A stretch of DNA of 64,000 bases from Armatimonas rosea. GTDB lineage: Bacteria; Armatimonadota; Armatimonadia; Armatimonadales; Armatimonadaceae. Under the pieces are notes generated by a model. That model saw only the letters and a list, made by a program, of their open reading frames with translations. It made no database searches and was not told where the DNA came from. Position numbers and translations under genes: made by a program. The DNA is taken from assembly GCF_014202505.1 (NCBI RefSeq), contig NZ_JACHGW010000002.1, forward strand, positions 372,001-436,000, in the 5' to 3' direction. Positions 23,798 through 31,446 of this stretch are shown here, piece by piece (positions within the stretch are counted from its first letter, which is position 1; each line of letters opens with the position of its first letter).

Positions 23798-25069
23798 ATG
23801 CTTTTTTCAAGACAGTCCCAACAACGAAGTGACAGACCGGCGCGCAGTGAGGTGATCACGCCGATCCGCAACGAGACATTCAACAAGAACGGCACGGCCA
23901 AGGAGCGCAGGCAGGGCGGCAACCCGCGCACGGTCAATGGGGTCTTTGCCTTCGATGGCTCGATGGACGGCAACCGTCAAGTCGACCCGCAGATCGCGGT
24001 GGGCGGCGGCTTTGTGCTCCACGGTACCAACAGTGGCCTGGTCATCTACGATAAAAAAGGCAACTATCTACAGGGGGTCTCACAGAAAGCCTTCAACGAT
24101 GGCATCGACCCGAAGCTCTTCTTCGATGTCCACAACAAGGTCTTTGCCTTCGATCTCTGGTGGTACTACGACAAGGAGAAGACCAAGCCGGTCAATATCT
24201 CGGTCTCGGAGACATCCGACCCGCGTGGCGCGTGGAACACCTACCCGATCTCGATCACGCAGGCGGTCGATGGCGGGGGCAATGGCTACAGCCGCAAGTG
24301 GTTTGGCTACAGCTTCCCCGGTGGCCCGGAGCGGACGATTGTGATGAAGATGGCGGAGCTCAAGTCCGGCAAGCCCGCCACGGCCTGGCACTTTGCCGGC
24401 AGCCTCGGGCACCCGGTCAACACGCTCGACCCCATCGACGATCTCTACTTCGTGGACTTGACCGAGAGCGAGATCGTCCTGACCCGCGTCACCGATGCGG
24501 GCGATGGGACGCCCAAGATCGCGTCGGTGGTCCGCAAGCCCCATGGCTTCACGCACTTTGGCTGGCCGCCGCAGTCGCCGCAAAAAGGGACTCCGCAGAA
24601 GACGTCATCGGGGGATCGGAATCCCAAGAACCTGGTGATCCAGAACAAGCACCTCTGGTTCTCGCACGTGGTCAGCTTCGAGGGCCGCGCCGCCGTGCAG
24701 TGGCACCAGTTCACGCTCGATGGGGCCGAGGTGCAGGGCGGGCGGATCGCGCACCCGACCAATGGCTACATCCAGACCACGATCGCGGTCAATAAAAACA
24801 ACGATGTCCTGATCGGCTTCCAGGAGGCCGGCCCCGAGATGTTCATCAGCCCGCGCTACGCCACGCGCAAGGCCAGCGATCCCAAGGGCACGACCCGCCC
24901 GGTGCAGAGCCTCGGGGAGGGCGAGGGCGCGACCGACGGGGTTGCCTGGGGTGACTACTCCTGCACCGTGCTCGACGGCGACAACCGCACCGACCTTTGG
25001 ACCATCCAGAGCCGCGCCAACTCCAAAGGCCGCGGCGAGTGCGTCATCGCCAAGATCACTGTGAAATGA
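23798..25069 (+). CDS. hypothetical beta-propeller-like protein
   Basis: 423 residues from the ATG at 23798, which lies 6 nt after a perfect -10 TATAAT (23786-23791). The chain is mostly short strands with repeated turns: FDGSMDGNRQVDPQIAVGGGFVLHG, VFAFDLWWYYD, GNGYSRKWFGYSFPGG, DGVAWGDYSCTVLDG. The blocks GGGNGYSRKW and the WGDYS turn look like a conserved secreted-protein family, but no signal peptide is present; the N-terminus is basic and Gln/Arg-rich. Not placed in a named family; no catalytic motif. It overlaps the following gene by 4 bp. Confidence 0.7.
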   Translation: MLFSRQSQQRSDRPARSEVITPIRNETFNKNGTAKERRQGGNPRTVNGVFAFDGSMDGNRQVDPQIAVGGGFVLHGTNSGLVIYDKKGNYLQGVSQKAFNDGIDPKLFFDVHNKVFAFDLWWYYDKEKTKPVNISVSETSDPRGAWNTYPISITQAVDGGGNGYSRKWFGYSFPGGPERTIVMKMAELKSGKPATAWHFAGSLGHPVNTLDPIDDLYFVDLTESEIVLTRVTDAGDGTPKIASVVRKPHGFTHFGWPPQSPQKGTPQKTSSGDRNPKNLVIQNKHLWFSHVVSFEGRAAVQWHQFTLDGAEVQGGRIAHPTNGYIQTTIAVNKNNDVLIGFQEAGPEMFISPRYATRKASDPKGTTRPVQSLGEGEGATDGVAWGDYSCTVLDGDNRTDLWTIQSRANSKGRGECVIAKITVK

Positions 25070-25569
25070 CCGGAGACTGTCCCGAGTTTATCGAAGCCAT
25101 TCGCCTGACTCGGGACTTCTTCCCCGAAGCAAAGCCCTACATTTCGTTAGAGCGAGGCCTTCACTGGGATCACCTCTGGCAGGCACTCTTGGATGCCGGG
25201 GCAAGGATGGATTTCTCCTGCGACTCTGGCTGCCACCGACCTGGGGAGCATGCTTTAGTGCACAAGCTTCACCGTCCCGAGGTCGTCAGCGACGATGAAA
25301 TCTACCGGGTACTTTTAGAGCACACCGGCTTTTCTCCCACGGGGAGGGTTGTCGTGATCCCGGATGCCTCGTGGCGGCCAGGCTTCGTCCCAAGCGCTCG
25401 CCTGCCTTTTGTCTGTTCGTCTCAAACCGTCGCGACACGCCTGCATGAGTACGACGACCTCTTTTTCCAGGGCAACGACACCGTTTTTGTGTTTGAGTCT
25501 GGTGAGGCTTTCCTACTGAACCACGACGAAAAGTTTATCTGGGCTAAGTCCAAACAGCGTAAAGGATAA
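25066..25569 (+). CDS. hypothetical protein
   Basis: 167 residues, start ATG at 25066 inside the TGA of the previous gene (4-bp overlap). Mixed alpha/beta, with three cysteines in a run FSCDSGCHRPGEHALVHK that might bind metal with nearby histidines (C-S-D-S-G-C ... H ... H). The rest, ending EYDDLFFQGNDTVFVFESGEAFLLNHDEKFIW, resembles small cytoplasmic proteins found as immunity or chaperone partners. Not recognised. It follows the propeller gene as if co-transcribed. Confidence 0.6.
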   Translation: MTGDCPEFIEAIRLTRDFFPEAKPYISLERGLHWDHLWQALLDAGARMDFSCDSGCHRPGEHALVHKLHRPEVVSDDEIYRVLLEHTGFSPTGRVVVIPDASWRPGFVPSARLPFVCSSQTVATRLHEYDDLFFQGNDTVFVFESGEAFLLNHDEKFIWAKSKQRKG

Positions 25570-25578
25570 CGATAAACG

Positions 25579-25992
25579 ATGGAGCTCTCGGTCCACGATA
25601 ACTTTCTGATCTCCTACGAAGTGCTCTGCGAGAGGCGCGAGATTCGCCTGCACACGGAGTTTCGCGATGTCGCGCTTGGTGCGCCTTTTGAGTACACCGA
25701 CGTGGTTTTTCGTGGGGTCTTTGCGTATCACTTCAAGCAGGACACCCTGACGAACCTCCTTTTTGATATCGAGGAAGTCGCTGTTTCCAGCATTCTGGAG
25801 GAAGCCCAAGCACTCCTAGACGCCGGTCGCCCCTACGGCTGGCCTCGGGTGGAGGGGAGCCCGTCTCCCACTCTGGAAGCCTATCTGAGTGCAAACGACG
25901 TGCGCGGTTTTGAAATTGCATCGTCGTACGGGCTGGACGGCTGGGTGCTGGCCCAGAGCATGGAGTTTATCGCGGTGACGCCGTCGGTGTAG
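25579..25992 (+). CDS. hypothetical protein, immunity-like
   Basis: 137 residues. The pattern MELSVHDNFLISYEVLCERREIRLHTEF, then FEYTDVVFRGVFAYHF and a terminal SSYGLDGWVLAQSMEFIAV is that of small single-domain beta-rich proteins seen beside toxins (several 'Imm' families have a similar 'i.l.....r.iv..G..ayhf' core). The exact family is not recognised. AGGA lies about 12 nt upstream of the ATG. The last 26 bp overlap the convergent gene at 25967. Confidence 0.6.
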   Translation: MELSVHDNFLISYEVLCERREIRLHTEFRDVALGAPFEYTDVVFRGVFAYHFKQDTLTNLLFDIEEVAVSSILEEAQALLDAGRPYGWPRVEGSPSPTLEAYLSANDVRGFEIASSYGLDGWVLAQSMEFIAVTPSV

Positions 25993-26599
25993 TCATGGAA
26001 CCCTCCCAAACGAGCATCTTCTGGCCTTTCTCCGAGAGGCGCTTGGCGTGCCCATCGGCGAAGGTGAAGCCTAGGCTGCTCCCGTGCCGCCTCTGGGAGA
26101 CTGTCGTTCCATTGTCGCTCTCGAAGAAGAGCACAACGTCGGCGGTACGCTCTAGCTCCTCTAGCTTTTTCTTGCTGAGAGCCTTGTTCATCGCGTAGCC
26201 CACCTCTCCCTTCGACAACGGGCACTTGGGTAGCGTCTTTAGATACGGCTTCAGAGCGTCTTCCCAGTTTTCGGCAGGGGGAAGTGTCTCGTGGTGATCC
26301 TGTGCGTACATCACCGCGGCGGTTCCCAGCATCTTCATATTCGAGAGGCACTGGGTCTCGTTGGCCTTCGTGGCCGCGCAGGCAACGTGAAAGACCCCGG
26401 CAAAGACCAGCCAGAGACTGGTGAGTAGCGAGACCCAGATACCGACTAAGCCGAGAAGCAGCTCGCGGTGCCGGGTCTGTCGCCAGCGCAGCTCCACACG
26501 ATATGCCGCAAACCCCAGCGCGACGGCGGCGATTACCGGGACAATACCCCAGGCCGTATGGCTCAGAGCGCCATAAAAGGCGATACTCCGCTCGCTCAT
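25967..26599 (-). CDS. membrane protein with DUF1559-like C-terminal domain
   Basis: 210 residues. Two membrane helices at about 16-31 and 46-70 (AWGIVPVIAAVALGFAAY and LLLGLVGIWVSLLTSLWLVFAGV), then a periplasmic part CLSNMKMLGTAAVMYAQDHHETLPP and FADGHAKRLSEKG. That second half is the globular part of the DUF1559 prepilins found elsewhere in this window, complete with the FADGH turn, but here attached to a polytopic membrane anchor instead of the class III signal. TAGAAT (26604-26609) lies only 4 nt before the ATG. Possibly a prepilin-derived fusion. It overlaps the gene at 25579 tail to tail. Confidence 0.75.
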   Translation of the reverse strand: MSERSIAFYGALSHTAWGIVPVIAAVALGFAAYRVELRWRQTRHRELLLGLVGIWVSLLTSLWLVFAGVFHVACAATKANETQCLSNMKMLGTAAVMYAQDHHETLPPAENWEDALKPYLKTLPKCPLSKGEVGYAMNKALSKKKLEELERTADVVLFFESDNGTTVSQRRHGSSLGFTFADGHAKRLSEKGQKMLVWEGSMTTPTASPR

Positions 26600-26617
26600 G
26601 GCCTATTCTATCTGAGA

Positions 26618-26959
26618 TTAGACCAAGTGGGTGCCATTAGGTACAGGGCGCTCGGGCTGGGCGAGGATGATCGCGCCGGTTTCGTCGGTGAAGCCGGTGA
26701 CGAGAACTTCGCTCATAAATGAGGCGATCTGTTTCTTGGGGAAGTTCAGTACGGCGATCACCTGACGCCCGAGGAGCGATTCGGGCGTGTAGTGGACCGT
26801 GATCTGCGCCGATGACTTGCGCACGCCCAGCTCCGGCCCGAAGTCGATCCAGAGCTTGATCGCGGGCCGTCGCGCCTCGGGGAAGGCCTCGGCACGGACA
26901 ACGGTCCCGACACGCAGCTCCACGCGCTCGAACTCCTCCCAGGTCAGGTCGTTGCTCAC
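26618..26959 (-). CDS. csaA: CsaA-like tRNA-binding protein
   Basis: 113 residues, a single OB-fold of the CsaA/Arc1p-type (MetRS C-terminal like) family: [32 protein letters not shown], then [30 protein letters not shown] and SEVLVTGF. CsaA binds tRNA and, in Bacillus, SecA and preproteins. Cytoplasmic dimer. The start is a GTG at 26959 overlapping the TGA of the serine hydrolase gene by 4 bp, so the two are translationally coupled. Confidence 0.92.
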   Translation of the reverse strand: MSNDLTWEEFERVELRVGTVVRAEAFPEARRPAIKLWIDFGPELGVRKSSAQITVHYTPESLLGRQVIAVLNFPKKQIASFMSEVLVTGFTDETGAIILAQPERPVPNGTHLV

Positions 26960-28014
26960 TTTGCCAGCTCCGCGAGCTCGATCAGCTGCCGCACGAGGGG
27001 CTTGCCAAGCGTTTTGGGGACACTGGTATTGACTTGGAGAGCCATGCTGAGCTTGTGCTCGGGGAAGTAGAGGAGCTCGGTGAGGTAGCCGGGGAAGTAG
27101 CCACTGTGGCCCCAGGCAACTCCCAGCGGTGTGGGGCGGATCATGGTCCCCAGGCCATAGGTGACATTAGGTCCGAGCTGAGCGGGAACCCCGTGCACCT
27201 GCTCCTCGTGCAGCTCCTGCGAGAACGCCTTTGCCTCATAGAGCCGCTTACCCCAGCGGGCGAGGTCCTTGGCGGTGGATGCCATGCCACCGCCGCACCA
27301 CTCCACCTGGGGATTGAAGGCAAGCTGGCCGTCTTTGAGCATGGTATCGGAGCCTCCGAAGGGGTTGTCTTTTCCGGCGTAGCCCTGCACCAGGCGGGGA
27401 ATCCGGCGGCGGTCCGAGGGGAGGGTGTCGCTGAGCTGGAAGGGCTTCAGGAGCCGCTTTTTTGCCTCGTCGTAGTAGGTTGACCGCGTGGTGTGCTCGA
27501 TCACCATGCCCAGCACGATGTAGTTGGTGTCGGAGTACTCCCAGCCCTGGCCGGCGGCGAAGGGGGCTTTGGTGTCAAAAATATAGGCTAACCGCTCCTC
27601 GGGCTTCCAGACTTTGTCGGGGTGGGCGAGCAGGTCGCGGATAAACTCGTCTTTGAACTCGAAGCGCACGAGCCCGCTGGTGTGGTTCATGAGTTGGCGG
27701 ATCGTGAGCTCGGCGGCGTTGGGCAGGCGTGAAAACCAGGACTCTTTCCCCAGGTAGACCGAGAGCTTCTCATCGAGGACGAGCTTCTTCTCCTGCACGA
27801 GCTGGAGCGCAACCGCCGCGACATAGGTCTTGCCGACACTCCCTTGGAGCATCCGGTCGGTGGGCTTGAGAGGGATCTTGCGCTCCTTGTCCGCCCAGCC
27901 GATCACCAGCCCCTGCGGCGCTTCATCGCCGCGCACGATACCAAGGCTTGCCCCGGGAAAAGAGACGGACTCCTGCCAGTGCTGCAGTGCGGCTTGAAGA
28001 GAGGTCTGTTTCAT
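26956..28014 (-). CDS. class C beta-lactamase-like serine hydrolase
   Basis: 352 residues from the ATG at 28014, chosen over 28023 because TATAAT (28022-28027) lies 7 nt upstream of it. The three penicillin-binding motifs are present: SVGK (S-x-x-K) near 59-62, YSDTN (Y-x-N) near 150-156 and HSGYFPG (H-x-G) near 312-318. This is the AmpC/EstB-type fold, active on peptides or esters; the substrate is not shown. No signal peptide is visible, unusual for a peptidase of the cell wall and fitting an esterase or intracellular D-peptidase. Element E5 lies just upstream, and csaA follows as an overlapping operon partner. Confidence 0.88.
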   Translation of the reverse strand: MKQTSLQAALQHWQESVSFPGASLGIVRGDEAPQGLVIGWADKERKIPLKPTDRMLQGSVGKTYVAAVALQLVQEKKLVLDEKLSVYLGKESWFSRLPNAAELTIRQLMNHTSGLVRFEFKDEFIRDLLAHPDKVWKPEERLAYIFDTKAPFAAGQGWEYSDTNYIVLGMVIEHTTRSTYYDEAKKRLLKPFQLSDTLPSDRRRIPRLVQGYAGKDNPFGGSDTMLKDGQLAFNPQVEWCGGGMASTAKDLARWGKRLYEAKAFSQELHEEQVHGVPAQLGPNVTYGLGTMIRPTPLGVAWGHSGYFPGYLTELLYFPEHKLSMALQVNTSVPKTLGKPLVRQLIELAELAK

Positions 28015-28028
28015 GCGTGCCATTATAC

Positions 28029-28170
28029 GGGGCCTGAAAGTCCCCGTCTAGGACCGCCTTCGGCGAAGCGGGCCGAGCCCGCGGAGAATGCTTCCTCGGT
28101 GCGGGCTCGGCCCGCTTGACGCGAAGCGTTGCCCCGGGTACCCGTTGGGTGGTGGGACTTTCAGGCCCCG
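28029..28170. repeat. nested palindromic element E5
   Basis: Outer arms CGGGGCCTGAAAGTCCC (28029-28045) and its exact complement (28154-28170) enclose perfect 17-bp inner arms AAGCGGGCCGAGCCCGC (28066-28082) with 28101-28117. It fills the gap between the serine hydrolase start and the nucleoside hydrolase end. Confidence 0.75.
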
Positions 28171-28179
28171 ACCCCTCCA

Positions 28180-29079
28180 TCATTTTTGGGGTGGCTGGCT
28201 GGTGAGCTGGACGAGGGCTTCGAGGACGCGGGCCTTACGGACGGGGTCCAGGATCAGGAAGCGGTCGCGGCCTCCGTTCTTGGGGGTGAAGCGTGTGAAG
28301 CCATCGCCCTCGACTGTCACCTGGCCGGGGGGAGAGAGCGCGAAGTAGTCCCGGTCGGGCTGGGCGGCGTAGAGGCAGCTTGCCAGGTCCCAGCAGGGGC
28401 GCTCCTCGCCCGGTTGGCAGTAGACCTTGTAGGCCAGCGGGATCGGGTGGGCGGGGACATACGAAAAGTCCTGCTCGATGCTCTTGACCGGGTAGCGCAG
28501 GGCGTAGCCGATCTCGAAGCCGCCCCAGACAATCGGGGTGGGCCAGCCCTGCGCGAGCTTCTGCGCGGCGGGGATGTCCTGGGTGACATTGTACTCGCAG
28601 AAGTGATTATTACTATCAACGGTTGCGAACGCCCCTGCCATGATCGAGAGGAGCTTGACCTTGCGCTGGACCAGCTCACGGTCCTTGGGATCGTCCAAAA
28701 GTCGCGCTAAGTTGGAGAAAAAGCCGACCTGAGCAATCGCGACCGAGCCATCGGGCTGGGACTGGAGGGTCTTGCGGAGCAGCTCGACAGCATCCGGGGC
28801 GCGGTCCGGGTTGATCCGGTGGGGGAACTTCTCGGCCACCTTGAGATAAGCGCTCGGGTCGCCGGGCTTGCCGTCGCGCTTGACCCCAATCGGAGTCTCG
28901 GGGCGTCCATAGAACGTGTTGACCGCGTCCGTAAAGCGCGCCGACCAGGGATCGACTCGGGTGAGCGTGACTGCGAGAAGCTTGCACGCGCCCCGGCTCT
29001 GGAGGCTGTGCAAGACCGCAAGGGCGAGGGCATCGTCCACATCGTTGCCCATGTCGGTATCAAAGATCAATGGTGTCAT
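28180..29079 (-). CDS. nucleoside hydrolase
   Basis: 299 residues, family length 300-320. Cleaves the N-glycosidic bond of ribonucleosides to base plus ribose in purine or pyrimidine salvage. The calcium-binding opening LIFDTDMGNDVDDALAL carries the hallmark DxDxxxDD (residues 7-16). Later positions CNQPG... are not as clear as in Escherichia RihA/B, so the base preference is undecided. Cytoplasmic. Its promoter region contains element E6; the start codon ATG at 29079 follows a GATAAAAAG stretch. Confidence 0.92.
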   Translation of the reverse strand: MTPLIFDTDMGNDVDDALALAVLHSLQSRGACKLLAVTLTRVDPWSARFTDAVNTFYGRPETPIGVKRDGKPGDPSAYLKVAEKFPHRINPDRAPDAVELLRKTLQSQPDGSVAIAQVGFFSNLARLLDDPKDRELVQRKVKLLSIMAGAFATVDSNNHFCEYNVTQDIPAAQKLAQGWPTPIVWGGFEIGYALRYPVKSIEQDFSYVPAHPIPLAYKVYCQPGEERPCWDLASCLYAAQPDRDYFALSPPGQVTVEGDGFTRFTPKNGGRDRFLILDPVRKARVLEALVQLTSQPPQK

Positions 29080-29095
29080 GGTGTATTCTTTTTAT

Positions 29096-29225
29096 CGCCC
29101 CGGTTGGAGCGGGGCGTCAACGGGCGTCGCAAGCTCCGCCGCAAAGGCCTTCGGCCATAGGGCTTTCTGATGGCCGAAGGCCTTTCCAGCCGTAGGCTCG
29201 TTGACGCCCCGCTCTAACCGGGGCG
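29096..29225. repeat. nested palindromic element E6
   Basis: Outer arms 29096-29122 and 29199-29225 match in 26 of 27 positions (start CGCCCCGG, then GTTGGAGCGGGG). The inner hairpin AAAGGCCTTCGGCCAT (29143-29158) pairs perfectly with 29170-29185. It also shares GTCGCAAGCTCCG with element E8. It fills the gap between the nucleoside hydrolase and GT9 genes. Confidence 0.75.
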
Positions 29226-29226
29226 A

Positions 29227-30207
29227 TCATAATGGGAGCGATAACAGCTCCCGTGCTGCGTGTTCTACCTGATCCGGCGTGATCGCGTCCAGCGCCGCGC
29301 GGATGGCATCGTCGGTGGGCTTGACTCCTTCGGCGAGGGGAGAGACCAGGCTCCGGTGCCGGGGACCGTCGTAGTGCCAGCGGGTGTACTTGGTCGGGCC
29401 GAAGATTCCCACGGTGGGCAGGCCGACACCCGCGGCAAGGTGCAGGAGGCCACCATCGTTGCCGATCCAGAGCTCGCAGCAGGAGATCAGGGCCATGGCC
29501 TCGCGGAGCTTGGTCTTTCCCGCCAGCATCAGGGGCTTGTGGCGCATCGCCGCCTCGACCGCCTCCGCCGCCTTGCGCTCGGTATCGGTGCCGAAGAGAA
29601 CCACCCGCGCCCCGAGCGTCTCACTCAGCCGATCCCCGACAAGGGCGTAGTGCTCGGCCTTCCACTCTCGCACATAGGGGTCGTTGGCACCGGGCTGCAT
29701 CCCGATAAAGCATGTGCCTTCGGGTGCTAATCTAGCTTGCGCGGCGGCTTTTTCGTCGCCTTTGACCCAGAGAATGGGGCTGGGATCGTAGGTGCCGGGG
29801 GTAATGGCTTGCAGTAGGTCTAAATAGGCAACAATCTCGCGCTTGTCCCAGAGATACGGGACCCGGTGCGTGAGCATAAACCCGCGCCCTTCGGCGTTGA
29901 AGCCGACCCGCTGCTTGGCACCGCACGCCACCCCGAGCATCGCGGCACGAAACGAGCGGTCCACGAGAAAGCAAATGTCAGGCTTGGCAAGCTTCTGGGC
30001 GAGCGCAAAGAGGCCATCGTCTTTTTTGTAGGCCAGGAGCGTGTCGGTGTAGGGGCAGTTTTCGAGAAGCTGCACCGCCGCGCCGCCCGCCATCAGGGTC
30101 ACGTGGCTCTCGGGGTAGGCTTGCTTGATCCCCCGCAGGAGCGGAGTAACAATGAGCGTGTCGCCCATGTACTTGTGCTTGGTGACAACGGCAATTCTCT
30201 TAGGCAT
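29227..30207 (-). CDS. glycosyltransferase family 9 (heptosyltransferase-type)
   Basis: 326 residues. GT9 enzymes such as WaaF/WaaC move heptose from an ADP-sugar to lipopolysaccharide inner core. Visible: N-terminal KRIAVVTKHKYMGDTLIVTPLLRGIKQAYP (GDT...TPL...K..YP), PYTDTLLAYKK, and the C-terminal donor-site region WIGNDGGLLHLAAGVGLPTVGIFGPT, the G-N-D-G-x-x-H motif with the conserved Asp and His. Cytoplasmic face of the inner membrane. A presence of LPS or a related heptosylated surface glycan fits the diderm picture. The start is at the ATG at 30207; it ends 2 bp from element E6. Confidence 0.93.
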   Translation of the reverse strand: MPKRIAVVTKHKYMGDTLIVTPLLRGIKQAYPESHVTLMAGGAAVQLLENCPYTDTLLAYKKDDGLFALAQKLAKPDICFLVDRSFRAAMLGVACGAKQRVGFNAEGRGFMLTHRVPYLWDKREIVAYLDLLQAITPGTYDPSPILWVKGDEKAAAQARLAPEGTCFIGMQPGANDPYVREWKAEHYALVGDRLSETLGARVVLFGTDTERKAAEAVEAAMRHKPLMLAGKTKLREAMALISCCELWIGNDGGLLHLAAGVGLPTVGIFGPTKYTRWHYDGPRHRSLVSPLAEGVKPTDDAIRAALDAITPDQVEHAARELLSLPL

Positions 30208-30231
30208 CTTTCGCCCACTTTACCGTAAATT

Positions 30232-31248
30232 CTAGAGGGAGATCACAAACATGTTTGGAAATCTGTTGTGGGTGACCAGTGCCTTCTTACTGTCAGGGGA
30301 GAAGAACATCTCAAAGCCCATGGAGGAGGCTGCAGCGTTTTCTTCGGTGAGTGGCTCGCGCACAAGACAGCGCCGGCTGCTACCATCGCGGGCGACGAGC
30401 CAGAGCTCATTGAAAGCGATGGGTAGCTTCCGCTTGAGGAGCACTTCCCAGGTCCCTTGCTCGGGGAGCTGCTGGGGGACGGCGCGACTAATCAAGACTG
30501 TCTTGCTATCGGGGCTCATCACAAAGTGGTGTAGCTGCCCGGTGAGGAGCTTGTCGTGCACCACGACATTTTCACACGGCCGCGCTCTGTCGCGCTCACA
30601 GAGTTGGAGGGACTCCTTACCACTGTAGCAATAAAAGAGAAAGCGTCCGTCGTCTTGGATCTGGATTGGCCAGGATACGTACGATGTCTGCGGCTCGGGG
30701 GGCTTGGGAAGGACGCTATAGAGCTGGGTGTTGTGCCCTGGGCTTGCTTTCGTGAAGTCCCGCCAGACGAGCCAGCCGGAGCTATCCGGGAGCCAGAGCG
30801 GAGCGCTCTGCAAGCCGTTGTTTGTGACGGGGATACGCCGCAGACCACTGCCGTCGGGGTGCACCAGAGCGTAGCTTTTATGGGTAAGCCCCTTTACATC
30901 CATAAGGGTCTCTGGGTAGAGAAGCCACTTGCCATCGGGCGAGGGGAGAGACTGCTCACGAAAGGTCGCAGGTGGAGAGAGGCTTTTGGCTGGTCGCACA
31001 CTGCCCATCCCTACCATCCCGTACGGAGAGATCTCTAGTGGCAGAGGGCGCAGCTTTTGTGTCCTTAGGTTGTAGATGCCTTGGGCACTGACCACTTCCT
31101 CCAACCCAAGCCAGCTAAAATAAGACAGAGACGGTAGCTTCTGCCCCGCGCTTTCGAGCCGTGGGGGCGAGGCCACGCGAACCGCCACGCCGGTGACGGC
31201 TGTGACAAAACCGAGGGCGGCGACGAGAAGCTTTGTCTTGGTGCGCAT
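30232..31248 (-). CDS. WD40/TolB-like propeller lipoprotein or membrane-anchored protein
   Basis: 338 residues from the ATG at 31248, 6 nt downstream of TACTAT (31255-31260). The first 25 residues (RTKTKLLVAALGFVTAVTGVAVRVA) form an N-terminal membrane anchor or uncleaved signal. The rest has repeated SPDGKWLLYPE, PDSSGWLVWRD, SPDSKTVLISRA and SPDSKKALVTH turns, the 'SPDg...l.y' pattern of TolB/WD40-like propellers. Probably a periplasmic scaffold. The stop is 25 bp from the GT9 gene, so the two may be an operon, though no link in function is evident. Copies of its first 5 codons recur upstream of E7 (see findings). Confidence 0.78.
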   Translation of the reverse strand: MRTKTKLLVAALGFVTAVTGVAVRVASPPRLESAGQKLPSLSYFSWLGLEEVVSAQGIYNLRTQKLRPLPLEISPYGMVGMGSVRPAKSLSPPATFREQSLPSPDGKWLLYPETLMDVKGLTHKSYALVHPDGSGLRRIPVTNNGLQSAPLWLPDSSGWLVWRDFTKASPGHNTQLYSVLPKPPEPQTSYVSWPIQIQDDGRFLFYCYSGKESLQLCERDRARPCENVVVHDKLLTGQLHHFVMSPDSKTVLISRAVPQQLPEQGTWEVLLKRKLPIAFNELWLVARDGSSRRCLVREPLTEENAAASSMGFEMFFSPDSKKALVTHNRFPNMFVISL

Positions 31249-31281
31249 GGAGCAATAGTACCTTATGGGAACCACGCGAGT

Positions 31282-31377
31282 CCGGAGGAACGAGTCCTCC
31301 GGCTTAAGAGGGCGACGGCTGCCTTCGCAGCCAACCGAGCTTACTGCTCGCGAAGGCGAGCGTCGCCCTCTTAAGCC
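31282..31377. repeat. palindromic element E7 flanked by a 16-bp direct repeat
   Basis: A hairpin CCGGAGGA/TCCTCCGG (31282-31289/31295-31302) is followed by perfect 17-bp arms GGCTTAAGAGGGCGACG (31301-31317) with 31361-31377. The element is flanked by identical 16-bp copies of GTCTTGGTGCGCATGG at 31235-31250 and 31401-31416. Confidence 0.75.
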
Positions 31378-31446
31378 CGGACACTTGTTGTTCGGGTTTG
31401 GTCTTGGTGCGCATGGCGTTTTAGTTTCTCTGTCTCGACAAATGGT

